This document shows, piece by piece, positions 11,406 through 20,872 of a stretch of 64,000 nucleotides of DNA (positions within the stretch are counted from its first letter, which is position 1; the number at the start of each line of letters is the position of its first letter). Under the pieces are notes generated by a model that did no database searches, was not told where the DNA came from, and saw only the letters and a list, made by a program, of their open reading frames with translations. Origin of the DNA: Clytia hemisphaerica (Eukaryota > Cnidaria > Hydrozoa > Leptothecata > Clytiidae); contig CACVBU010000593.1 of the NCBI GenBank assembly GCA_902728285.1, positions 188,733-252,732 of the forward strand, given 5' to 3'. The position numbers were made by a program, and so were the translations under genes.

Positions 11406-12294
11406 GATAGTGCTATGGCTGTTTTCTTTTGAAGATTTCTGAATTTTCTATTTTTTTGAGCTACGGACGTCGTCTGTAAGCAGGCAGCAGTACACATGGT
11501 GTGTATAGACAGACTAACACCAAGTTCTTGAAGATGCAATGCTTGTGCATGTGATTGAAAATAATGATTGAGACAGAATTGATATGACTTATGACTTGAC
11601 TCCTTGATTGTCTCTGTTGAAAGGAAGCGCAAAACTAGCTTAAGTGGATTATTTATACAAAATTATTTGAGGCGCTGGGGATTTCCCTGCAAAATTTTAA
11701 ACACCACAAATGATTTTTAAGCACCTTAAAATTTTCCACTACCGTTGGAAAATAGAGTTTTAACTCTGAGTTTTAACATGATACTTAAGACTTAGGATCT
11801 CATGAATCAAAAGCTCAAATTTACTTCAAGAAGGCCTGTTGCTCCGAACCATGTTGGATTAGAAACTCTTTTACTTGGACCTTCTTGAGGGACGTTTATT
11901 GATAGTGCTACGGCTGTTTTCTTTTGAAAATTTATGAATTTTCTATTTTTTTGAGCGATGGACGTCTTTTCGACGTTAAAAAGACGTGAAAAAGTGAGTA
12001 TTTTGGCCCTTTTATCCAGTTTTAATCTGAAGCTCATGACTCCGAACCATGTTGGAGTAGAAATTCTTTGACTTGGACCTTGAGGGAAGTTTATTAATAG
12101 TGCTACGGCTGTTTTCTTTTGAAAATTTCTGAAATTTCTATTTTTTTTGAGCTAAGGAGTCTTTTGGACGTTAAAAAGACGCAAAAAAGGTAGTATGGAT
12201 GGTGGCCCTTTTATCCAGTTTTAAACTTAAGGTCGTGACATCGAACAGTTTATGAGTAGAAACTCTTCGACTTGGACCTTGAGGGACGTTTATT

Positions 12295-13408
12295 ATTATC
12301 AAGGAAAATGGAGGAAAAAATCGATGAAAATGACCAAGAATTGTCGCTTAAAAATGAGGTTTGCACCCCAGAAAAATGCATTATTAGAGAAGGAACAACA
12401 CCAAAAGACACTCTCACCTATAGGAAGTGCCACCAAGATGTTCATTATGATTGTTCTGAGCTACCAATCTACCAAATACAGATTTGCTTAACGTTTAAAT
12501 CTCGAAGTTTTCAATGCCAAAGTTGCGTTAAGATCTCGCCAGAGCTGATTGAACGAGTTGAAACATGCAAAAACACCAAAATCGAAGGACTTCAAAAGGA
12601 AATTAAAGCATGTGAAAACATCATGAAAGTACAAAATGAAGAAATTTCCCAACTGAAATCAAATGATGTGAACTTTCTTACAAAAGAAATCAAAGAAAGC
12701 CTGAAAACAAAGATGAGCATACTCGAGAAAAAGATAGAAACAAAGATCGAGAACATCTTATTCGAAAAGAAGCAAGAGGCGAAAAATGTTAGTTATGCTG
12801 AAGCTGTATCCAAACAGATGAATCAAAAATCAAATAAGGTGGAGAAAATAACTCGATGTGAAACAGTCGGCAAACAACGATCCACGGCATGTAACTTTAT
12901 TTTCCATGGAATCAAAGAACATCTGGAGGATCCCGAGAATACAACGAAAATCTACGACGAGAAATTTATAAAGTACAGAATCCTTGGATTAGAACTGGGT
13001 ATCAAGGACATAAAAATTATAAACACACAGAGGATTGGAGTATTCACGGAAGAGAGAGAGGAGGAAGGGAGGTATCGACCAATCAAGGTAGTTTTCGAAA
13101 ATGAAGAAGACAAGAACAAAGTCTTGAGAGCCATCACGACATACAAAGGCCCTCCTTCATCCTATCGAGAAACAGAAGACCTCACAATTATTGAACGAGT
13201 GGCAATCAAAGAATTGTGCAAGAGAGCACATGAGCTCAATGCTCAAATGAAAGACAAAAACATTTAATTTAAAGTCAGGGGAAGCCCCAGAACAAAACTT
13301 TACCTAAAGAAAATTGTAACAACAAGCGATTGTAAAAAGACAGGTTCTTAGAGGCCCACGGCGTGTCTTGAACCTCAATCCTTTAATAATAATAATAAAA
13401 TAATAATT
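12295..13408 (+). mobile_element. ORF1-only retroposon, copy 3
   Basis: 1114 bp placed between TTTATT and GATAGTGCT of a satellite unit. The 5' leader is only ATTATCAAGGAAA. The 3' end is a TAA-rich run (about 13383-13408), as in some LINE clades. It behaves like a half-LINE that carries ORF1 but no ORF2. Confidence 0.85.
12308..13267 (+). CDS. LINE ORF1-like protein (zinc finger, coiled coil, RRM-like), intact
   Basis: 319 residues. I start at the ATG at 12308: the context AAGGAAAATGG has A at -3 and G at +4. The open frame does run upstream, but only into satellite sequence. Residues ~20-85 hold a PHD-like cysteine pattern: VCTPEKC, then CHQDVHYDC (C-x4-H-x2-C), then FQCQSC. The ligand usually found three residues before the CH pair is Tyr here. 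Residues ~90-170 are Lys/Glu-rich heptads that predict a coiled coil (LQKEIKACEN, LEKKIETKIEN). Residues ~190-310 look like the RRM-like domain of L1/CR1 ORF1 proteins (CNFIFHGIKE, then RPIKVVFENEEDKNKVLRA). Such proteins bind the LINE RNA. No RT follows in the same insert. Confidence 0.8.
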   Translation: MEEKIDENDQELSLKNEVCTPEKCIIREGTTPKDTLTYRKCHQDVHYDCSELPIYQIQICLTFKSRSFQCQSCVKISPELIERVETCKNTKIEGLQKEIKACENIMKVQNEEISQLKSNDVNFLTKEIKESLKTKMSILEKKIETKIENILFEKKQEAKNVSYAEAVSKQMNQKSNKVEKITRCETVGKQRSTACNFIFHGIKEHLEDPENTTKIYDEKFIKYRILGLELGIKDIKIINTQRIGVFTEEREEEGRYRPIKVVFENEEDKNKVLRAITTYKGPPSSYRETEDLTIIERVAIKELCKRAHELNAQMKDKNI

Positions 13409-13625
13409 GATAGTGCTATGGCTGTTTTCTTTTGAAGATTTCTGAATTTTCTATTTTTTTGAGCTACAGACGTCTTTTGGACGTTAAAAAAACGTGAAAA
13501 AGTGAGTATGGTTGTCATTTTATCCAGTTTTACACTTGAGGTCATGACTCCGAACCATGTTGGAGTAGAAACTCTTTGACTTAGACCTTGAGGGACGTTT
13601 ATTGATAGTGCTACGGCTGTTTTCA
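13409..13625. repeat. Satellite remainder
   Basis: About one satellite unit in the same orientation, from GATAGTGCTATGG to the second GATAGTGCTACGGCTGTTTT. It is broken at 13625 by the next LINE fragment. Confidence 0.9.
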
Positions 13626-14735
13626 AAGGGCACTTGACGATTCAAATATTGTGAGTACAATACTTATCGATTTATCTAAAGATTGCGATTGTTTACCCCA
13701 TGATTTACTTATTGCAAAATTAGCAGAATATGGTGTTAACCACAATAGTCTATTGTTTGTATATGATTATTTGATAAACCTTTACCATAGAGTCAAAATT
13801 GTAAATAGTCTGAGTAGCTTTTTATCTATTAGTATGGGCGTCCCTCAGGGATCCGTTTTAGGCCCTATTCTTTTTAACATATTTTTAAATGATCTCTTAC
13901 TCTCTGACCGTGAAGCAGAACTCTGTAAATATGCTGATGACAACACCCTTTTTGCAATCGCTTAAGCCGTTGCTGAAGTTATTTTAAAACTCAATATCAA
14001 AATTGAAGATATATTGCACTGGTTTAAAGACAGTGTGTTTGTTGCCAATCCAGGAAAGTTCCAAGTTATGTTTCTTGGTAGATTTGATCTACTTATATAG
14101 GATATATCAAAGTTAAAGTTAAAAATCAGGTCAAAATTGTAGGTATCTAGATTGATAATAAGCTACGCTTTAACTATCACGTTGAATTAAAATGCCAGTC
14201 AGCGGGAAATAAAATCAGCGCTCTTCGGCGCATCCGTCCCTTCATTTCTCTTAAAACAGTCCTTGTGTCACGCCTATATTTTTTATAATTTTAATTATTG
14301 TCCATTAATTTGGATGAATTTTGTAAAATACAACAACAAGCAAATAGACAAAATTCAACGAAGAGCTCTTAGCGTAGTTTGTGAAAACTATGAATCTAAT
14401 TTATATCAATTATTAACTTTATCTAATACTGCATCTTTTCTCATCGAATTATTCATAAAATTCTTGAGGAAATTTATGAAACTCTTAAAAAACTAAACCC
14501 ACATTTCTTAGCTGAGCTCTTTGTCACAAAAACCTTGGGCTATAAACTTAGAGGAGAGCAACTTATGTTACCTAATACAATTAAGTTTGGCTTACAATCT
14601 CTAAGTTTTGTTGGCTTCCTCATTTTTCGTCTCTCTGAGGATGTGAAAAGCTTTGCAACGTTTAATACATTGAGGAGCAAATTAAAAATGTTGCCGAACG
14701 ATTTTTGTACCTGCCCAATATGTAAATTGTGGTAG
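13626..14735 (+). pseudogene. 5'-truncated LINE ORF2 (reverse transcriptase), decayed
   Basis: It begins inside the RT domain. Motifs are LIDLSKDCDCLPHDLLIAKL (usual SKAFDCLPH), GVPQGSVLGPILFNIFLNDL and YADDNTLF, so the catalytic YADD is intact. The first frame ends at 13965; homology then continues in pieces (IQRRALSVVCENYESN about 14360-14400) to a final CTCPICKLW (14712-14735), typical of the C-terminus of CR1-like LINEs. A lineage different from the minus-strand LINE at 29082-36981. Confidence 0.85.
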
Positions 14736-14830
14736 ATATTTCTGACTATTTCTATAAAAGTTGGATTTTGCTAGTAACTGTTTAAGGCTGTAACTATTTA
14801 GGACATTAGGTCCTTTACTTTGTGTACCAA

Positions 14831-15585
14831 CTGAAAATCAGTGGCGGCCTGGCAGGGGGTGCAGGGTGTGCAGTGCACCACCCAGAAAGACTTGAGAGGG
14901 GCGCCAAAAAAGCTTTTCAAGGGGGCGCCAAAATTTTTTTGATGTTTGGTTGGGCGATTTGGCGCCCTTTGACACGTTTTTAACGCCTTCTATAAGTGCA
15001 ATGTAAATTATTTTTCGCCTGCCGCGCTTTCGTTTTATTTTAAGAATTTTTTCAAAACTACTATCAACATTGAATTGCGAAAATTCAAAGCAAGAGAAGT
15101 GTTGTGTATCCACCAGGGGTTAAAGAGGATGCTCATCCCCAAATGAGAGATTGATCGAAACTGCTCGCTGTGGTTTTTGTGGTCTTATGCGGACTAACTT
15201 TCTCCTTTTTAGAATATCTTTTAAGCTATTTGACCTTTCTTACACCAAATTTTTTGCCTGCGGCGCCTAAATTACAAAGAACCCTTATTCCTACCAACTT
15301 TCGAATTTTTGGGGCCTCTTTCAGCCATTGATCTTTAATCGAGAGTAAAGTAAGACCAGGAAATAACAAGGAAATAGATATCAAGTTATCATTACACCAC
15401 CTTCGTATAAATAAAAGTTTGTTAACTCAGAGATTCCGAGCGTTACTTTCAACCAGTCACTGCTCTTACAGTTTAATATTTTCACTTAATGGTAGAGGGC
15501 GCAAACGAGGACAAAAATACCAGGGGCGCCAATTTCATAGTTTGCACCACCAAGAAAATTAAGCCAGGCCGCTACTGCTGAAAAT
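14831..15585. mobile_element. hAT-type MITE with perfect 8-bp target duplication
   Basis: The element is 14839-15577 (739 bp). The left end CAGTGGCGGCCTGGC and the right end GCCAGGCCGCTACTG pair at 14 of 15 bases. CTGAAAAT flanks both sides (14831-14838 and 15578-15585). CAG/CTG ends with 8-bp duplication are hAT hallmarks. No transposase frame is present. It is related to 46069-46706, which also has GGGGCGCC runs. Confidence 0.92.
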
Positions 15586-16053
15586 ACAAATTGATAATAA
15601 TAACAACAATAATAAGAACTTGCACGGAAGTTTTGCCGTGATTTGTGATTTTCTTGTATAATTTTAATGGATTTGGAAAGAAAATCTTTAAAAACACGGC
15701 AATAGCTCCTAACAATTAACCTTACCCACACACCTGTCATGTTATAGGAGCCGCGTTAAAATGTTTTCTTACTAGTAACAATGGGACTCTCTGTATTGGC
15801 TTGGTCTCGACAAGGAGTGGTAAAATCATTATCATGATCGATTTTCTCAATATTCCGTAGTTGATATACAAAAGCTCAAAATGTATTCATATTCTGTTAT
15901 TAAACTTTAGAATAAATATTTCTTTGTTAGCTCTACCTAAACAATGACGCAAACTCATCACTATTGATGTCATTTACTTGACTTATTGACCTCTTGAAGA
16001 TTTGGTTTCTCGATATTGTTAAAAAGTACCCGTCCTGACCAGAAGTGAATTGG
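15586..16053. other. Upstream region of hemopexin-like gene
   Basis: No coding sequence recognised. It contains an AAT/AAC-rich stretch (15590-15615) and ordinary AT-rich sequence up to the TATA box. Confidence 0.5.
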
Positions 16054-16063
16054 TATATAAAAT
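16054..16063 (+). promoter_or_regulatory. TATA box of the hemopexin-like gene
   Basis: TATATAAAAT lies about 30 bp before CATCTACTCATTCAATCG (16087-16104), a plausible pyrimidine-rich start region. The first exon with a good splice donor follows, so this is the best promoter in the window. Confidence 0.6.
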
Positions 16064-16087
16064 AGTGCACAGAATTCAGAATTCTCA

Positions 16088-16197
16088 TCTACTCATTCAA
16101 TCGATTTTATATACTGGTGAAGAATTATACAGGATATTTTACAATTAATATTCAGACGAAGAATCTCCTGCTCAAACCGAAAGAAGTTTTTGACAAT
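16088..16197 (+). other. Predicted 5' untranslated exon
   Basis: It runs from the inferred start about 30 bp after the TATA box to TTTGACAAT, followed by the consensus donor GTAAGT (16198). It has no ATG of its own. Joined to the acceptor at 17057-17058 it places AAT directly before ATGG, giving A at -3 and G at +4. The start site is inferred. Confidence 0.5.
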
Positions 16198-16276
16198 GTA
16201 AGTCTACCATTAACTTATCTTTCATTTATAAAATTTATGCACCTGATTGGGGAAACGATAACACCTTTTAATATTC

Positions 16277-16776
16277 GCCGACGCGGTTTTTTTTCCGTCA
16301 ACGGACGAAGACCTGATTCAGCGGTCGAAGACCTGATTTAACGGCCGAAGACCTGATTTAGCAAATCACCGGCCGAATACCTGATATATAAGTTAGGGTC
16401 AGTTAAACTAGCTTGAACCACTCGTCAAGGCATCAGTTGCGATGGTCCAGTGGTTCATGCAGTGGTATCGAAGACGAAAGATGGGTAGTTTGAGACGAGT
16501 TATTGGCATTAATTTGCATTCTTTTTAGTTTTAAAATCATTTGTTTTCAATACTATTCCCATTGAAACATCATTTAAAAATCTTGATTGAATTCATAAAA
16601 AAGATTTATAACAAATTTCCGAAATTCATTTTCTCCAGGTCTTCGGCCGTTAAGAAATATTCGACCGCTGGATCGAGTCTCCAGTTCTTAATTCAGGTCT
16701 CAGGCCGTTAAATCAGGTCTGCAACCGCTAATTTAGGTCTGCGTCCGTTGACGGAGAAGAAATCTGCTTCGCCGAC
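16277..16776. mobile_element. Fold-back element with 20-bp terminal subrepeats (intron 1)
   Basis: Left and right ends carry TCCGTCAACGGACG and its complement CGTCCGTTGACGGA. Inside each end, a ~20-bp unit GACCTGATTTAACGGCCGAA is repeated three to four times in opposite orientation at the two sides. It lies wholly within intron 1 of the hemopexin-like gene. A relative is at 62540-62925. Confidence 0.75.
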
Positions 16777-17058
16777 AAACTTAGATAGTCAAAAATTTGA
16801 TCATTTTCGGGCAAAGTGTTCACTATATTGCTTACATTTATCCGCACATATAGTATAAGCCTGTGTTTTGATAAAACAGAGTAATGAATTGTTTTAAACG
16901 TGTCATCTTTTCTTTTTGTGTTTTGAAGTGGTTTGCTTTGTTTTAGCTACCAGCACAAGTTTACCTGAGTCACAAAAAGAAGAAAAAAGCTAACTTTGAA
17001 CCTTTTTACGGTGTTCCATGCTATTCAAAGTTAATGTCAATTTTTTCACATTTTTCAG

Positions 17059-18800
17059 ATGGGTTTGATTCGCACTTCAACAGCTCTTTTTGCTTTGGTT
17101 GTATTGTTTGTCAACACGAAAGCTACATCACCAGATCCGGCATGCAACATCGACGCCGTACTTTACTCCACTCAAACTGACGACATCTACTTCTTTAAAG
17201 ACGACATGTACGCCAGATGGAACGTCAAGTCTGACCGGATGTATTATTACGGACAAACGAAAGACCTGATCAACGGTTTAAAGACACCTATAGACGCTGT
17301 CATCGAGACAGACATTTTTGGTACTCAAAAAATATTTTTCTTCAGCGGCAATCAAGTTCAAATTTATGATCATTTTCACAAAAGCCCACTCGATACAATC
17401 GATTTGAATGACTTTGCTGTTGGTCTACCAGAATCAATCGATGCTGTCTTATTCCTTGAGGGTACCTTCTACTTCTTTAAAGATTACCATATCTACTTCA
17501 TGGGCATCGAAAAGAAGATAGTATATGGGCCATTCAATACCTCTGCCATTTTTCTAGGCCTCAAAAGTCCTGTAGATGCAGCTGTATTGAACACTTTTCA
17601 TGAAGGCCATGAAAGTGCTTACTTATTTAGGAGTGCTTACTTATTTAGCGGTCAGAATTATTATCTTACTAACTCAACGGATGAGCTTACTCCTATCGAA
17701 AACAGATGGAAAGGACTATTAGGCTCACCACTCTTTGCCAAATGTGAAATCGATTGCAATACTGTCACCATCTCAAACGATGATTGGAAATTTGGGTCAA
17801 TTTTGTATAACATGTCAATGAATGAAACCTATACTCGCTCTATTGGTAAGATACAATAGTATCTTTTGAACCCTTGCGTTTACCCAAAACCTAAGAAACA
17901 TTTTTATACTATATTACTGATCCCTAGTTTTCAGCCCCTGCCTGCCTAATTCTTTGGAGTACCATTACTCGACAGCTGTTTGTATAATTGAATAAAGGTT
18001 GATCTGATTTTCTTTTGATAGAGCGCCGTTTGACGTCAGGCAAAGCTTTAACACTACAATCGGTTCTTTATCAGTGCACTTAAAAAAAATCCGATCAAAG
18101 ATGCAGGACGAGACTTAGTTTAGGACTCTTAGGACGTAGTTTTAGTTTGTTAACATTTTACTATTTTATGTCCCTTTATATACCTTAAAATACCTAAAAT
18201 ATTTATCACTTTTTTTCAGCAACTCTCTTGTGATGATCTCCGGAGTTTGAATTAACTTCTTTTTCTCCTTTGTAAAATTAAATTACGAGACAATGAACAA
18301 AGCCAATGGTAATTTAACTATCGTATTTTTCACTTTCAGGCATCAAAAACTTCACCAAGTACACAACAGACCAGGTCCAGATTGATTACAATTTCTCATA
18401 CAACGAATACTTCTCCTTCTTACAAAGCGGTGGCGTGAACGTCAAACAAAACACATCTTTCGTTGTCACAACACCAGATTTCTCCAATATCCGTGATTCC
18501 ATCAATATCACCAAATTACCAAGTGGTGACAAGCATTATTATTTCAGCTACGGAATAAAAACAGAACGCGAAGATACGATCAAAGATCACATGCTTTGCA
18601 CCAGTGTTATTGGCGATCGAAGAAAATGTACAGTTTTCTTGAATCAATACAACATCCAAGTTCCATATACCATCGTGTGGAATCATAAGGTTAAGAGTGC
18701 CTCGTGCAAATCTCATGGTGTCACTGACATTTTAATTGCTCATATCGGTAAAATCAACGAGCCTGCCACCAAGGATATGAACGATCGAATTGAACTCTAA
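17059..18800 (+). CDS. Secreted hemopexin-propeller protein with aerolysin-like C-terminal domain
   Basis: Two coding exons, 17059-17845 and 18340-18800 (donor GTAAGA at 17846, acceptor TTTCAG ending 18339), keep one frame and give 415 residues. The ATG directly follows an acceptor (TTTTTCAG, 17051-17058). Residues 1-22 are a signal peptide. Four hemopexin blades start at residues 31, 78, 127 and 172, each with (I/V)DA(V/A) and an aromatic YFF-type strand; Cys29 can bond Cys229 or Cys233 to close the propeller. The C-terminal ~170 residues are Ser/Thr/Asn-rich, with alternating polar/hydrophobic strands and a late VPYTIVW strand. This resembles the pore-forming module of aerolysin/natterin/hydralysin-type proteins, but the resemblance is by pattern only. 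Many N-x-S/T sites suggest glycosylation. The role (defence, venom, digestion or ligand binding) is unknown. The propeller is certain; the C-terminal assignment is moderate. Confidence 0.82.
17614..17649 (+). repeat. 18-bp in-frame tandem duplication in blade 4
   Basis: AGTGCTTACTTATTTAGG is followed at once by AGTGCTTACTTATTTAGC, which doubles a six-residue strand (SAYLFR then SAYLFS, residues 186-197). It lengthens the first strand region of the fourth hemopexin blade. Confidence 0.95.
17846..18339 (+). other. Intron 2 with a possible premature poly(A) site
   Basis: 494 bp. If the donor is not used the frame reads three more residues to TAG (17857-17859). AATAAA lies at 17991-17996, so a 266-residue propeller-only form ending in the intron is possible. 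No RNA evidence is available. Confidence 0.5.
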
Positions 18801-19495
18801 GCTACGTGATAGTGATTGTACTTTTGTCTTTTTTAATGTGTTTTAGAGTAACATTAACTTTTTTATTTGAATGATTGTAAAATGAAAACAAACAATATTA
18901 TTATAGAATAGTTTTTTGAGAACAGAAAACCACCCCTGGGTACTTAGGCAAGTGGAGGGCACGGGTATGTGCCACCCTTAAGGCTCCCTTTTTTGGACCT
19001 TCAAAGTCCCACTATGGGTCGCAAAAATCACAATTTCCATTTTAAGCCCCCTCCCCCCCCTAAGGATCATAAAAGAAGTGAAATTATCAATATTTACTCC
19101 CAAAAAAAAAGGATTTCTGGATAAAAGTCCCACTAAGGGTCCGAAAATCTAAAAAACTCGTTTTTTACGATTTTTCGAAAATCAGCCGGCACCACCTCGT
19201 CATTTGGCAAACCTAGTACCCCCAAACCCGAATACTTTCATTTTTATTTTAACAATACTTTTTAGGATTCCTGCATTGGAATTATTGCGCTAATTGTTAT
19301 CTTTAGAATATGATATATGTCTTGAACAATAAATAGATTTACATTATAAATGTTCTGTACCTCGTGTTTATTAAGGCTTGTCCAAAAAGGACATAACTTT
19401 GGTGCAGAAAATTGGGCGCCTTGGACATATTCATTTATACCTTTAAAGAAGCGTATCATGATGTAGAATTCAAAAATCACGGTTGATAAAATTAT
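18801..19495. other. 3' flank of hemopexin-like gene; GGC-rich MITE-like segment
   Basis: No canonical AATAAA was seen in the first 120 bp after the stop. About 18925-19240 (CCCCTGGGTACTTAGGCAAG ... GTACCCCCAAACC) has complementary GC-rich ends and resembles 38870-39225 (CCCCGGGGGAGGCACTCAGG, AAGGCTC), so both may be one MITE family. Nothing recognised in the rest. Confidence 0.45.
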
Positions 19496-20030
19496 TACCC
19501 TGAGTATCAGAGGTTAAGTTTTCAAAGAATATATTAACCTCTGAAAACCAATAATAGAAATTTTATCGCGCATTTGTCAATTTGTAAAAAGAATCAAAGA
19601 TGATGAGCAAATATTACCTTATTAATGTCTAGCAGACTGTATCAGTATGCAGTTTACTATTTACAAATTCCCCAGAAACCTCCAAGTGTAATCGAAGTGA
19701 GTTTCTTTCGAAAGAAGTCTTTTACATGATCCCCAAATGTATAACAGTAATTACTAAACTAATAATTATGAAAATGTCACTTTAATTGAATCGAAATAAT
19801 AGACAAACTTTATGTTATGATTCTATATCACTGACTCTTTTTAAAAAGCATTGATGACATTTTTTAGTTGTGAGTTCAACGACAGGAACAAAAATATCAA
19901 CTTTGAACTTCATCCAATATCTTGGATGGTCGTCATGGTTACTTTTGTCTTCATTGCTTGCGCGTTGAATAGAATCTCGATTCGTCGGCACAGCGTCAAT
20001 ATATGATTTCGACATGTGCTTTTCACGGTA
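19496..20030. repeat. ~535-bp dispersed direct repeat, copy 1
   Basis: From TACCCTGAGTATCAGAGG to TTTTCACGGTA it matches 44539-45075 in the same orientation with scattered substitutions and small indels. No open frame is conserved between the copies and no terminal inverted repeat was seen. Confidence 0.9.
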
Positions 20031-20054
20031 GTTTATTATGCAAAAGCCAAAAAA

Positions 20055-20348
20055 TGCTGACGTCAGCAAAATTTTTTTTTAAAATAACTCCAGTTTCGCT
20101 AATAATGGTATAAACACGAAATTTGGAGCAAAGTTGCATATAATTAATAGAAACATTCTACAAGAAGAAACATGCATAATTTTTTTTCAACTTTTGCTGA
20201 CGTCAGCTGAAATCAAAATTTTGCAAATTTTAGAACAATTTTTTTTCAAATAATCCTTTCAATGATGTGCAACATTGGTCAAAATTTCATGTTTATAACA
20301 TTAGCCAAACTGGAGTTATTTGAAAAACAAGTTTTGCTGACGTCAGCA
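20055..20348. mobile_element. 294-bp palindrome with three TGCTGACGTCAGC motifs
   Basis: TGCTGACGTCAGCA lies at 20055-20068 and 20335-20348, and TGCTGACGTCAGCT at 20195-20208, exactly 140 bp apart each time. The right half is the diverged reverse complement of the left: AAATAACTCCAGTTT with GCTAAT in the left arm, ATTAGCCAAACTGGAGTTATTT in the right. The 14-mer equals the CRE-type Maf/bZIP recognition element. Confidence 0.82.
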
Positions 20349-20872
20349 ATTTTTACTGTTTGCCTAATATCTTTTTTGGTGTTAAAACTAATTTTTTAAC
20401 AGTGATTTCTGTATTCTACATACTAATACGCTTCTTTAAAGTTATAAATGAACACGTCTAAGGTCCCCAATTATTTTTGCCCAAATTATGGCTTTTAGGA
20501 CATGCCGACATGCCATAAGTTACACGAGACGTTTCACTTTTCTACTCCAAAATAGCGCAATACATCTTTTCGACCGTAGCTGCCAATTTCTGAAAGGCAA
20601 TTTTTTTTGTCCGCTTCATCCCACTAAAACCGTCCCAGTCCTTATTTCTATAGACAATAGAAAAATGTGTCAAAAAGGAATGGATCGTGTTTAGGGGATA
20701 ACTAAATAATCAACTGGCACGCGCCTGACCGCGCTACTACGGTCAAAAAGGTGTATTCTGACCACATGTATATTCCTGTATAAAAAAAGGAAGAAAGCAT
20801 TCTTGGTATTACGTTCTAACAGAATTCAAAGTTCATTTCTTGCAAAGCTTGAATCAATTGTTAAATCCTCAT
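20349..20872. other. Unassigned region
   Basis: Nothing recognised. A 68-residue frame at 20488-20694 has no family features. Confidence 0.5.

Larger units (their letters stand above)
9469..11473. repeat. ~2.0-kb tandem triplication, copy 2
   Basis: It is 2005 bp and begins at CTGTAAGCAGG, immediately after GACGTCGT of copy 1. The same junction recurs at 11473/11474. Near-identity with the neighbours points to recent unequal exchange. Confidence 0.95.
11474..13474. repeat. ~2.0-kb tandem triplication, copy 3
   Basis: Third unit. It runs out into ordinary satellite (GACGTCTTTTGGACG) where copies 1 and 2 jump to CTGTAAGC, so it preserves the original right-hand continuation. Confidence 0.93.

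Noticed and set aside
20488..20694. 68-codon frame in the spacer
   Set aside because: No supporting features; composition like the flanking non-coding DNA.
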